From assembly GCA_021399445.1 (NCBI GenBank), contig JAJTUQ010000003.1, positions 7,564,001 through 7,628,000 of the forward strand: a stretch of DNA of 64,000 nt. The letters run 5' to 3'. The position numbers and the translations under genes are program-made. This DNA is from Xylogone sp. PMI_703. Its lineage: Eukaryota > Ascomycota > Leotiomycetes. Shown here piece by piece: positions 54,057-64,000 of the stretch. Position 1 is the first letter of the stretch. Each line of letters opens with the position of its first letter. The notes under the pieces are model-generated. The model saw only the letters and a list, made by a program, of their open reading frames with translations. It searched no databases and was not told the DNA's origin.

Positions 54057-56293
54057 ATGCCCGCCCTCGTTATACCAGAAGCCGGCATGCGGCTGGGGAG
54101 CTCTGCCTCTCGGCCGGTGCCGGCTGTCCCAGAAGTCTTCGCTCTGACGTTGTCGGATGCCGTTGTCCAGGAAATGATAAAGTGTGCTGAGAGTGGGAAG
54201 CAAATTCAGTTGTCGCTAGGGGACGCTCCTGTAAGAGATTCTTGCCCAGATTCCTTTTTCAATAAGCGTTCCTAGTTTGGTCGTGTTTTTTCAGTATTGT
54301 TGGGGTGAATTTCTATTGTGACTGGGATATTGGCTTTTGAACTGGGCACGACAATACTAACATGGCCACCACCTCAAATAGGCCGTTCTTTACGGTTCAA
54401 AGGTGCAACCTCTTGCAACAACTGAACTCAAGTTCACCCAAGAACTTTACCACACTTCTACCGAGTCGAGATCGCCCAATATGCCTATCAAGGTCACACC
54501 TCGAACACATACACGCTGGCTGAGCACATTTGCTCCTAAGGGCTTTGAGCTGGGCAAGCGGCCGGCCCCAGCTGCTGCTCGTACGCCAGCATCGACAACC
54601 TCGCAGTTGAAGGACGACGCAATACCAGCAGGCGGCGATGCTGCACTGGCACAGCTGCAGCGGGAACTAGCTACCGAGAATGCGAAGAAGGCAGAGAATA
54701 CGCAAGTGTTTGCCCGTAAAAGAAGCTGGGAAGGTAAAGCTAACAGATCGCAGGACGAAGTTGATAGCTGGTTTGCCCGTGCCTGGACGTCGTGGAGCAA
54801 AGTCGATGAACAAGTCGAAGCTACTGGGGCGCAGCAGTGCTACACCAAAATCCATGCCCACCAGTCCAGCATTAAATGGCGTGGCATCACCGTCTTTAGG
54901 ACCGACCTCTGTTCCCCTGTCTCAGCAACGAGCTGAGCAGGCCAAGGCGACTCGACGACCGATTGTACACTACCTAGCCCTGGCTCCTATGACCGAGAAG
55001 GAGCTCCAGGAGAAGATTGATGGATCAGATAATGATATAAAGCAGATGTTGGAGAAAGTTGGAGATCTGAAGAGGGATACAGGAAAATGGGAGTTACGAA
55101 AGAACTTCTGGAAGGAGCTAGATGTGTGGGCTTTTGACTACGATACCTCCGATGATCGCCAACGAGCAATTGATAACGCCGTTAGGCAGTACGACAAGAT
55201 GAGAATTGGCGTCAGCGAGCCAGAATGGGAGAGACTACTACACAAATCGGAACGAGGCACTGGCAAATGTTTAAGCAAGCTTCAGGCTCAGATTGCAACG
55301 GGTTCAGCTCGGCCTCCAAAATCCCAATCCCAGCGAAATGATACCTCGGATCATGGCACTCCTCAGGGTGACGACGACGAAGATCTCTTTGGAGACAAGC
55401 CAGCTTCAGAAGGTAACGATGAAACTATGGCCCGATCTTCATCTCAGCAGCAGCAACCGGCCCCGAAGACGAAGAAGATCAGCGAGAAGGAGGCACAAGT
55501 AAAGCGATTGCTCTCTAAGAACCCCTTGAAATCCGCTGTAAAGACTTCACCAAAACCTGCTACGAAACCTGCCTCCAAACCGGGACCCAAACCAGGTGCC
55601 AAGAAGGAAAAGGCTCCAAAAGCAGGAGGACGAATACTATCTTCGGAGTTCGTGAGCGACTCCGATGATGATAACTATGCAGTACCTCAGAAAACCACAA
55701 CCCCAACTGTTACCAAACGGGCACGTGAGGAAGATACGACTGCAAGTAGTGATTCGGGGGTCCCACTGAGCAAGAAAGTCAAGAAAGATCTACCCACTCA
55801 CCGTGCCTCAGATGTCAGCCAAACTTCACGATTTACAAACACCTCACTTTCATCTACCTCAAACAAAACCAAAGGCACATCCCCTCAGAAATCCTCGCCT
55901 CTGGCTTCGTCACCACCAACCAATGCTTCCGACATGGATAACAGTTCCAGCAATACCTCTTCCTCCACTTCACCTTACCGACATGTCCCTTCCGAAATCA
56001 AGGCCAGACGCAAGCACGATAATAACGGCGATGGTATTAGACGTCACCAGAAATCCTCGAGCAGCGTCTCATCCACGTCCTCTACTGGCTCCCGTTATCT
56101 CAAGCCCGAAGTGTTGGATCTGGCTCGCAAGTACAAGATGTTCTATCCGAAATACGAGGCATTACATCGGAAATTATCAAGCATGGGAGACCAAGGTGGT
56201 TACGATCCTGAATTGCAGGTGGAATTGATGGATATGCACGAGAGACTCAGCAAGATGAAGTCGGAGATTATTGCTGGTATCGTGGAAGCATGA
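54057..56293 (+). CDS. RNA polymerase II elongation factor ELL-like protein
   Basis: Exons 54057-54230, 54382-54701 and 54754-56293 give 677 residues. The first intron is a clear GT-AG. A frame change between about 54700 and 54760 requires a second intron. GC-AG with donor AC then GCAAGT and acceptor at 54753 gives AENTTKLIAGLPVPGRR. A GT-AG alternative, 54706-54760, gives AENTQLIAGLPVPGRR. The N-terminal part (FALTLSDAVVQEMIKCAESG and IQLSLGDAPAVLYGS) and the middle RPIVHYLALAPMTEKELQEKI, written as a winged-helix-like segment, then WELRKNFWKELDVWAFDY, resemble the ELL N-terminal domain. A long basic disordered linker follows. The C-terminus (LDLARKYKMFYPKYEALHRKL, then LMDMHERLSKMKSEIIAGI) resembles the occludin/ELL coil. 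ELL stimulates Pol II elongation in the nucleus. Confidence 0.8.
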
Positions 56294-57110
56294 TTTGCAG
56301 GAGCAATCTGGCGAGGGCTCGCATCCATTGCTGATCCTCTGCCTTTCAATACCCCTTTATTTATATTGTCTTAACAGCATTGCAGGCGTGGGAAGGATAT
56401 ATCACTGAAACGATCGACTAATGAATCGACGATTCACAGCATTGCATTTTCAACGTATGGGAAAGGATAACGGCGTCATTGGGACGGAATCAGGATTGCT
56501 CACAATCCCACCAAAATCAACAGAAAATCGGCGCCTCTCCCCCGTCTGGCTAGATGGGATTCTATTTTCCCTTTTTTTCCTATTTTGCGTTGGTACCATA
56601 AGCAGCTATATTGGAGCAGCTTTTTTAGATTTTCTCTCTAATGGCCTGGTTATTTAAATGTAGTAACCCTGTTAGTCATGGCCTCAAATTCTAGATACAA
56701 TGGAAATATGAAAACATTGAAACAAAGCAAAGAACTGTATGCACTGATTGCTCTTTGTACTCATCGTACATAATGAATGAAGATGTATAAAGTCAGTAGT
56801 GATGGTTATCATTATTACGAGCCGCCAAATTCTGAATAAGTTGCTATTGCTGGATATTGAGGAGGTCAACGTCTTTAATGGTGCAATCATGCATAAGGAA
56901 ACGGCTGAGGGGCGGCAGGAGGGGCTCTTTAGTTCCTCAGGCACTAAATATCGACTTCGGGGTTCGGCCATAAGAAAAGGTACAGGCGTACCGACGTCAT
57001 CCCGGCCTCCAATTCCACTGCTCCACTACCTCGAATATACCCGAGTCTCAAGTCAATTCTTGGTCAATTGACTTTCCTGCCATCCTCTATCAGCTTCATA
57101 GATTGCAATC
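56294..57110. other. Intergenic region, nothing recognised
   Basis: About 0.8 kb between the ELL-like gene and Mcr1 on the same strand. Frames here are short and overlapping. No RNA gene or repeat was seen. Confidence 0.45.
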
Positions 57111-58320
57111 ATGTTTGCACGACAGGCATTTAGATCGGCTCAGCCATTGAAGAGCGTAAGTACCATCATTTTTCATTGTGCACCAGTGTATATATGACTC
57201 GGGGCTTTGATTGGTAATGAGCTCCGGAGGTTGGAGCTTGGTCGCAAGCCACGCCATTGAGTGCGGATAATCACAGAAAGAAGCTCACATCACGCATAGC
57301 AATACCGTAGATATGCCACTGAGGCAAAATCAGGTGGTTCCAACACCTTGCTCTATGCAGGTATTGCCGCCGTTGTCGCTGGAGGAGGTTACTGGTGGTC
57401 CACGCAAGGATCAGATAAGAATCCCCGGAGCAAAACCACGGTGCCGGCAGATGTACCAGCTGCCACGAACAAGGTTGCTTTTACAGGAGGAGATCAAGGC
57501 TTCATCAGCTTGAAGCTTGATAGCGTCGAGGATCTCAACCACAACACCAAGAAGTTCCGTTTTGCCCTGCCAGAAAGTGACCAAGTCAGCGGGTTACATA
57601 TCGCATCTGCTCTCTTGACCAAATACAAGACTGCTGATATGGAAAAACCCATCATTCGGCCTTACACTCCTATTAGTGAAGAAGGTGAGTTCAATAGATA
57701 AGCGTTACTAGGGGAATTAGTTCGAGCAGGTCTAATAGCACTTTAATCTAGGCGCGAAAGGTTACTTGGACCTCCTCGTCAAGAAATATCCCGAAGGCAA
57801 AATGTCTGTCCACATGCACAATCTCAATCCAGGCGACCACCTAGATTTCAAGGGCCCAGCCCCTAAATACCCTTGGTCCCCAAACAAACACGATCATATC
57901 GCTCTCATTGCCGGTGGTACTGGCATAACACCCATGTACCAAGTTGCCAGGGCTATTTTTAGCAACCCCGATGACAAGACCAAGGTCACACTCATCTTTG
58001 GCAATGTGACTGAAGACGACATCCTCCTCAAGAGCGAGTGGGATCACTTGGAAAACACCTACCCTCAACGATTCCGCGCCTTCTACCTCCTTGACAAGCC
58101 TCCCAAGGACTGGGTGGGATCGAGTGGATTCATCACCAAGGAGCTGTTGAAGAAGGTTTTGCCAGAGCCAAAGGAGCCGAACATCAAAGTGTTCGTCTGC
58201 GGTCCGCCGGGTATGTACAAGGCTATTTCTGGAGGCAAGAAGAGCCCAACGGATCAGGGAGAGTTGGAGGGCATGCTGAAGGAATTGGGTTATTCTAAGG
58301 ACCAGGTCTATAAGTTTTAG
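57111..58320 (+). CDS. mcr1: NADH-cytochrome b5 reductase, mitochondrial (Mcr1)
   Basis: Three exons, 57111-57155, 57300-57684 and 57752-58320, giving 332 residues. The acceptor at 57297-57299 (TAG) gives the presequence [20 protein letters not shown], then ATEA; a second TAG ten bases later would break the frame. A hydrophobic anchor ([17 protein letters not shown]) lies at about 30-47. The FAD domain has RPYTPIS and [18 protein letters not shown]. The NADH domain has [35 protein letters not shown] and [15 protein letters not shown]. This is the Mcr1 layout. Mcr1 sits in the outer membrane and intermembrane space and passes electrons from NADH to cytochrome b5 and D-erythroascorbyl radicals. 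Both introns are GT-AG. Confidence 0.95.
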
Positions 58321-58993
58321 ACTTACAGAGAACGAGATATATAAAATGCGACGTGGTTGATCACGGATCATTATTTAAAATCTTCGCGTGTATCATAAAT
58401 CTAGCGGATAAAGAGAATAGACCACTCTGAAATTTCGAGGGTTTTCGTTCATGTGATGCGGCTGTTGATACTGATATCAAGATTTGTCTACAATTCAGGA
58501 GAGCCAAAATGATATCCGCATAAAGCAATCTATGGATGCATTTCGCATGGGAAGATCAGAGATTCGTAAGCGCAAGAATACTACGCCCGGCCTTCAAAGA
58601 ATGTTAGTCCGTCGGCAGATGTGATGTACTGACAATATCTTCGTTTGGTCTGATAATCCATTGTTGTATTTAAAATTAGGCTATGAAGAAAATCATTCTC
58701 ACAAAGAGCCCATCTGCATGAAAGGACTTTGTTAAGGGGTGGTTTTCTCCCACCACAGAGGTCTCTCTCGTGTTACGATATGAGGGAACAATGAAGTAAT
58801 AAAAATAGATTCAAAGAACTACTCAACCGCGAATGTGTCTTCAAGAAATGCATAAGAATGCACAACTTGCTGTTCCCAAGGATGTCCGCCAGTTTCGACA
58901 TTTTGTTGGAGTATACATACAAAATTCGCATCCGTCTTCCTGGTCACCCCCTAACTCCAGGAACACGATCAATCACATACCAGTCAAAGCAAA
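58321..58993. other. Intergenic region, nothing recognised
   Basis: About 0.67 kb between Mcr1 and the charged low-complexity protein gene on the same strand. Nothing was recognised. Confidence 0.4.
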
Positions 58994-60271
58994 ATGGGGA
59001 AGTCGAAGAAAACGGGACCAGTTTCCAGGAGGAAAAGCCAGCCAGAACCCCAGTTCATAAAAGTCATATACACCTGCGGCCACCAATTCACCGAAAAAGG
59101 CCCCCTTTTCAAAGGTATATATGGCACAAACTACGATCCCACGGTTCTATTCCAGGACGCGCCGTACTTGAGTGATCGGTCATGTATATATTGTCGGCCT
59201 AAATACCTCGACCAGAATGAGGAGGATGGACTTGAGGTTCCCGAGAACTTAGCAGCTGGATCGAATGAAGAAGATAACGACAAAGATAGGGCAAGTGGAG
59301 AGGGGAGCCCTACACCAGCAGTTGATATTGATGGGCTTCCTGTACGCAAAAACCAAGGCAAGCGTAGGCCGAAAGATAAGAAGATGGGCACAATCGATGA
59401 AGGAAATGAAGACGAAGGGTACAGCAGTGGGGATGATTATGAGGATGCCGAGGCTGAGGAAAATTTGGAATTGGGAAGCTCTCCATCTGGGCATCGAGGT
59501 AAACGTAAGAAAAGTGGCAAGGCTAAAGAAGAAACAGATGATGCTTATGAACCGGGTATGGATGCGGAAGCAGATGATGAAGACGATGACGATGACGGAG
59601 AGGCATCGATCAGAACAGGAGATAGCAGCCCTGAAGTGAAGCCGAAACGAAAGACAAAAGATGGAAAGAAGGACAAAGGGGATAAGAATAAGGGAAAGAC
59701 CAAAGACAAAAGCAAAAGCAAGACCAAAGCCAAAACCAAAACCAAAAAGCCTATCAAGAGAAAACCTGAGGAATATGAGGAAGACTTCATCGACGACTCA
59801 GATGTCAGTCCACGATCCAAACCACGCCGAAAGAAGCGCAAGGTTAAGGAAGATGGAGAGGAAGCGGTCGACTATGATGATGACGACAGTAATAGATCCG
59901 AGTCTAGTTTTGAGCCAGGTGAAGGTACTTCTTCTTCATCTTCTTCATCTGATGAAGAGAACAAGACTGTTGACCTTGAATTGGAGGAAGAAGAAGAGGG
60001 GGAAGAGGAAGAGGAGAAGGAAGAGCCAGAGGTTACTCCCAGGAAACGGAAAAGGAAATCAGACAAGAAAGGTAAAAAGAAACGAAAGACGGATAAGGAT
60101 ACTAATACGGGCCTATTTGTAGCTGATGAGAATGATGATCGGAAGGAGGATGATGAGGCCGATGATAAGGAGAAGGATAAGGATGAGGATGACCATGAAG
60201 AGGATAAACCGAAGAAAAAGTCAAGGGTTATCCAAGGGACTTGGGCTAATCGGCTACGGCCACGAAAGTAA
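58994..60271 (+). CDS. Highly charged low-complexity protein with N-terminal Cys/His motif
   Basis: Single exon of 425 residues from the ATG at 58994. The first 80 residues look folded: FIKVIYTCGHQFTEKGPLFK, then YGTNYDPTVLFQDAPYLSD and RSCIYCRPKYL. They contain CGH and CIYC, which could form a zinc site. Residues 80-425 alternate long acidic tracts (EEEEEGEEEEEKEE, DADDEDDDDDGE) and basic K/R tracts (KTKDKSKSKTKAKTKTKK). Several basic clusters could be nuclear localisation signals. The profile suggests a nuclear or nucleolar protein with disordered histone- or RNA-binding regions, but this is inference from composition only. I recognise no family. Confidence 0.8.
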   Translation: MGKSKKTGPVSRRKSQPEPQFIKVIYTCGHQFTEKGPLFKGIYGTNYDPTVLFQDAPYLSDRSCIYCRPKYLDQNEEDGLEVPENLAAGSNEEDNDKDRASGEGSPTPAVDIDGLPVRKNQGKRRPKDKKMGTIDEGNEDEGYSSGDDYEDAEAEENLELGSSPSGHRGKRKKSGKAKEETDDAYEPGMDAEADDEDDDDDGEASIRTGDSSPEVKPKRKTKDGKKDKGDKNKGKTKDKSKSKTKAKTKTKKPIKRKPEEYEEDFIDDSDVSPRSKPRRKKRKVKEDGEEAVDYDDDDSNRSESSFEPGEGTSSSSSSSDEENKTVDLELEEEEEGEEEEEKEEPEVTPRKRKRKSDKKGKKKRKTDKDTNTGLFVADENDDRKEDDEADDKEKDKDEDDHEEDKPKKKSRVIQGTWANRLRPRK

Positions 60272-60526
60272 GCGGTTCCTCCTAGCTATATAAACAAATA
60301 CCATCTATGTATCGTTTAGACTATAATTCCATAAAGCTTTTCGTTCAGGAGATCCTGAAATAGCTAGTAAACTTTTAGCTTTAGTGTTGGCTTTCCTCAG
60401 TTGGCTCTGGGTATTCTAAAATAAAAAGGCAAGAAGGGTGACCCAAATCCATTAGCTCATCACAGCGTGGAACAACTTCATCACTTATAACAATCAAACG
60501 CCGCCCACCAGTTAATAAACCGACCT

Positions 60527-62582
60527 TTAAGGCCCAGCACCACCAACAGCGTATGTGAACTCTTGCGCCTCGAGAATCCTCAAATACTCTGCTGCATTCC
60601 GCCACCTACCTCCGAGTCTACGCAGATTGTTTCTCAGACTATCCAGCGATAGCTGTGAATTCGCATCGCCGCTCTCCCTAACCCACCACGCGTGACTCGC
60701 TGCTCCACAATACAAAGCATCCATGATAAAGGGGCTAACCTTATCTATATCCTGTGCCAGTGGCATGGCACTGTTTAATTGTTCCGAAAACTCTTGAATT
60801 TGCTGTGATACACGCTTCAATCCATTTAAGGCGCGCAGCTGCGCCTCCGCAGCATCACCGGTGAGCTCAGGGCCCCCGGTTTGCAAACGAGGGCAAGAGT
60901 AAGGGTCGCAAATAGCAGATATGGAGCTAAACGCTACCGCTAATGCCGAAGAAAGGGTAATAACATCACCGGATGAGGCCGATTCTTCTTGTATTGTTTG
61001 TACAAGAGATGTGGCACGATCAAAAATATGAGTCGCATCATCATACTGCTCCTTGTCTGAAGGAAATTTTGCTTCGTGATGGGCGAAGGTTTTACCTAAT
61101 AAGTGGGAGGCCTGGCAAAGTCGAGGAAAGGGGGCAACAGGTTCCACATATGGGCTTGAGAGAGTTTTGAGGATGCCCTGAGTCATATTTCCTTCATCCT
61201 ACGACTAATCGTCAGTGCTGGTCCTGCAGCGCAGTGTTGAAAGACATACCCAGGCGGTATCATCTACTGGCAATGGATCACTGTCTCTCGGTTCTTGATT
61301 GGTCAGTATATGCGACTGGCCACCAGTAGAAATCATCCTGTGAATAGTAAGAGGGCTTTCTCATCCTTGAAATTCCAGCGGTAATCCTCACCTGTCTACC
61401 ACTAAAACTCCCCACCAAGTACGTTTTCTCTCTTCTTGCTCCGTCCATGTCGCCTGCTCTCCTTAGCTACTGTTTAGTAACAATAAGATTTATATTCAAT
61501 TACCGGTCGTCCCAGAAGCTGTGCTGCACCGAAAGTATTAACACCAAGCATATTACCATACCGGATACTCCAACCCGAAGACATCCAAGCAGCAGGATAT
61601 ATTGCTTGACCATATTCATATAGTGTTATCATAAGATTGGCTTGGAGTACGATCAGCGAGACCATTCCGGAGCTTTCCATTAAGGAGATGAATCTTTTCG
61701 CCGATAGATAAATAGGGTTCTGGGAGCATCCGAGTCCGTCCTGTGGCCGTGATGTAATCAGCTTCATGCAGAGGAATAGCAACGCCAAATCTGGACCCGC
61801 TTCCCAAAGAGGATTGACCATATTTCGGGTCAGCCTCTTAGGTGATACAATTGGAAACCATTTATGTATCGTTGCGAAATAATCAGAGAGAGCGGCTTGA
61901 ATGGAAGGACCGTCGCCAAGAAGTTCGAGAACATCCTGCAGAGAGTTAGTATTAGTCACAGCCTTGGACGGAGCAGTTTTGCAATTGACACGGTATATAT
62001 GCGGGACCAATGTTTCTTAAGTAGGCATCCGTGATAGTGTATTCAATAGCATATTATATGACTTACAACTGGTATTTCTATGTTTGGTTTTGGCACAGCA
62101 ATCCTACTAGAGTCAACTCTCATTTATACAGGGGTACCAGTATATATCGCCGCATACCTGCCGTATTTGAAGGTCTCACTATCCAGAAATGCAATGACAG
62201 GAAAACTGTTCTGGATTCCTTGCCATGGTGCATCTTGAGGAGGCGCAGCGAACCCGACTGGTGGTCCCAACGTATCGGCTGTCAGTCCCGTTGTAGCAGG
62301 TGTAGGATACGGCGTCGGAGAATTTATCCCAAACCCTTGACCACCACCATTCAGCCTCGCCTCTAGCTCTGCTAGCTTCATTCTCAGAGCGTTGAAGTCC
62401 TCATGAGATGGAGGGGGTGTAACTTCAGAGTAGTCGCAATGCCGGTTCATTCGCTCGCAGAGGGAGCATGCTGGGAGGGCCTTGTTGCACTTTCGTTTCT
62501 GCTTGCGGCACGTCATGCAAGCCTGCTGAGCTCTGGAGACATTGGAAAGGTCAGAAACCCCTGGGCTGCCGTAGATTGACAT
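60527..62582 (-). CDS. Zn2Cys6 (Gal4-type) fungal transcription factor
   Basis: Six exons: 62582-62158, 62103-62067, 61935-61504, 61453-61392, 61337-61250 and 61198-60527, giving 571 residues. The zinc cluster is complete: C22, C25, C32, C39, C42 and C49 in CMTCRKQKRKC, then NKALPACSLCERMNRHC. A short coiled coil (LRMKLAELEARLNG) follows for dimerisation. The middle region holds the fungal-specific transcription factor domain (ALSDYFATIHKWFPIVSPKRL, WSIRYGNMLGVNTFGAAQLLGRP, TWTEQEERKRTWWGVLVVDR, MISTGG). Exon 2 has only 37 nt (RIAVPKPNIEIPV) and is needed to keep the frame. All introns are GT-AG. The gene regulates transcription in the nucleus; its targets are unknown and no biosynthetic cluster flanks it. 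Confidence 0.9.
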
Positions 62583-63044
62583 CTTGAGTCCGTTGGAAAC
62601 ACCTAGTGGGGCATTGAGGTTGCGGTTGATCAAGCTCTACGCTTGCTATGATCGGACTGGACAGAATCCATGGGACAATTAGCCAAGCCAATCCCAATCA
62701 GGAATTATGAATTATGACCTGCGAATCGGAATATGGAATGTGACTTACTTGCCAGGTCCTTTCACATCAACAGCCACAGTGATTTTGCGAGGTAAGCTCA
62801 AACGTGCAGGTGAGGTGGACGTTGCGGCCGTCGTGCGCCTCGGCCGCTAGCTCAATCCACTCGACGGAAGATGCGTGCGCAGTGGGGCTATTATATAATA
62901 AAGTTCCGATCGCCTAGATTGCCGAGCGCGACTAGTCAACATACAAATCTCCGTATCTTCGATGACAAGCTCATCTTTATCATTTCAACTAAAATAGCAG
63001 GTATTAGCACAGCATGATCCGGATCTATTAGCTATCATCTAGCT
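62583..63044. other. Upstream region of the Zn2Cys6 gene
   Basis: About 460 bp between the start of the Zn2Cys6 gene and the stop of the right-edge gene, both on the minus strand. It should hold the regulator's promoter. No specific element was recognised. Confidence 0.4.
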
Positions 63045-64000
63045 CTATATTATATTTTGCGTCTGAATAGCCTTATTGATTAGCAATCTCCTGATATCGT
63101 TCAGGCTTGGACGTTTTGCGACGAAATCGTTTCCTTCAATCTTCAAGTGATGAACTATACTATCAGAATCAATCTCAGATTCAGGCCCATCAAATCGGTC
63201 CTGGTCCCCCGGTCTAGATTGTACTCCCCCTTTTCTTTCTAGGCAACCATGGCTTTTATCGTATTCCTGCATTTCGGAGGACTTGCCATTAGATTTTTCA
63301 GACTTATAGCTCTCAGCAGTATCTTCAGGATCATCATGTACTAAACGTCCTATGCCTGAATACCCAAATCCCGCCCACCATTTCTCTATTTCATCCAGTT
63401 CTGCTTCGTCGATTTCCCATAGGCCCTCTTCCTTTCCTTCTGTGTATGTTGTCAGTATTCCCGATACAGCCATTTCAAGTTCCTTTTTATGCTCACTTAG
63501 CCCCCCTGAATACGCCACATCATGCACGGCAGCTATGTCAGGAGATGCAAAGGAGTCCCCAACTTTCCACTGTCTGATAGGATATGGCTTGGGGCGCCTT
63601 GAAGATCGCTTTGGGATTGGAGGTTTCTCCACATTCACTTGTGTGACCGGTGATATGGCAGGATGCTTTGTGTTGGGGATGTGTGGAAGAGTGAGCACGT
63701 TATATCGTTCCCGTAATACTGGCGGAGGATAAGGGAAGCTCATATTTTTGATTTCCATCCCTGGACTTCGAGTTGGTGAGTCTAGGAGACTATCTCTCTT
63801 TGTATTGGATTCTTCATGGCTTTTGCTCCGAGCTTCAGCACCACTAGTTGTGATTGCAATAGTGGGAAGTTCCAGATATTTAGAGAAGTAAGAACGGGTC
63901 ATAGGGCTTGAGGTTGGTGTATCGGTCCATGTGTAGAGTACATCATCTCTCTGCAGACGGTTAGTCTTGCTCGAGAGCGAGAAGTCTTCTGAAACAGTTA
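63045..64000 (-). CDS. Unrecognised protein, 5' part outside window
   Basis: An open frame on the minus strand enters from the right edge and stops at 63045, giving 317 visible residues. An ATG at 63902 is internal: the frame continues upstream through VSEDFSLSSKTNRLQRDDVL and YTWTDTPTSSP without a stop to the edge. The sequence is rich in S, P, E and K. It has a more ordered segment (SGGLSEHKKELEMAVSGILTT, then EEGLWEIDEAELDEIEKWW and GFGYSGIGRLV) and a C-terminus SLNDIRRLLINKAIQTQNII. The WEIDEAELDEIEKWWAGFGY patch looks conserved and probably helical. I do not recognise the family. Confidence 0.7.
   Translation of the reverse strand, partial: TVSEDFSLSSKTNRLQRDDVLYTWTDTPTSSPMTRSYFSKYLELPTIAITTSGAEARSKSHEESNTKRDSLLDSPTRSPGMEIKNMSFPYPPPVLRERYNVLTLPHIPNTKHPAISPVTQVNVEKPPIPKRSSRRPKPYPIRQWKVGDSFASPDIAAVHDVAYSGGLSEHKKELEMAVSGILTTYTEGKEEGLWEIDEAELDEIEKWWAGFGYSGIGRLVHDDPEDTAESYKSEKSNGKSSEMQEYDKSHGCLERKGGVQSRPGDQDRFDGPESEIDSDSIVHHLKIEGNDFVAKRPSLNDIRRLLINKAIQTQNII

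Overview
The window is nuclear DNA of a filamentous ascomycete (Pezizomycotina; a Leotiomycetes-like fungus would fit, but the class is not proven by sequence alone). The evidence is short GT-AG introns of about 45-150 nt, no operons, and typical Pezizomycotina proteins: a Zn2Cys6 regulator, a Dur3-type urea transporter, Rax1-like and Mrd1 orthologues, CSN7, and a small secreted cysteine protein. I rebuilt the spliced gene models by hand. Every multi-exon model except the ELL-like gene closes in frame with one clear set of junctions.

Layout, 1-30 kb. The left edge holds a gene for a mitochondrially targeted protein (minus, cut by the edge). Then come a long serine-rich protein with two C-terminal membrane helices (minus), an F-box protein (plus), a SprT-like metalloprotease (plus), a small membrane protein (minus), CHK1 kinase (minus) divergent from a UBE2C-type E2 (plus), ribosomal protein eL31 (minus) divergent from an RGS/Rax1-like membrane protein (plus), CSN7 (minus), a copper P-type ATPase of the Ccc2 type (plus), a DUF155/Rmd-Sif2 protein (plus) and a small zinc-ribbon protein (plus).

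Layout, 30-42 kb. A Dur3-type urea transporter (plus) follows a 1.9-kb upstream region with four GATA-type sites. Next are a CinA C-terminal domain protein (plus), a small secreted six-cysteine protein (minus), an AT-rich gene-free block, Mrd1 (minus, five RRMs) and dynein light chain LC8 (plus, seven exons).

Layout, 42-64 kb. From 41.9 to 54.06 kb there is a 12-kb stretch with no gene I can support. Its left part contains the most unusual feature of the window: about 17 copies of a 47-bp split element between 43.37 and 44.99 kb, separated by unrelated spacers. Its right part is strikingly rich in the palindrome GTAC. After the desert come an ELL-type elongation factor (plus), mitochondrial NADH-cytochrome b5 reductase Mcr1 (plus), a highly charged low-complexity protein (plus), a Zn2Cys6 transcription factor (minus) and an unrecognised gene that runs off the right edge (minus).

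The genes are mostly unlinked housekeeping functions. Two neighbourhoods may be functionally meaningful. CHK1 and the UBE2C-type E2, both cell-cycle genes, share a 454-bp promoter containing adjacent MCB- and SCB-like boxes. The urea transporter has several GATA sites upstream, as expected for nitrogen control.
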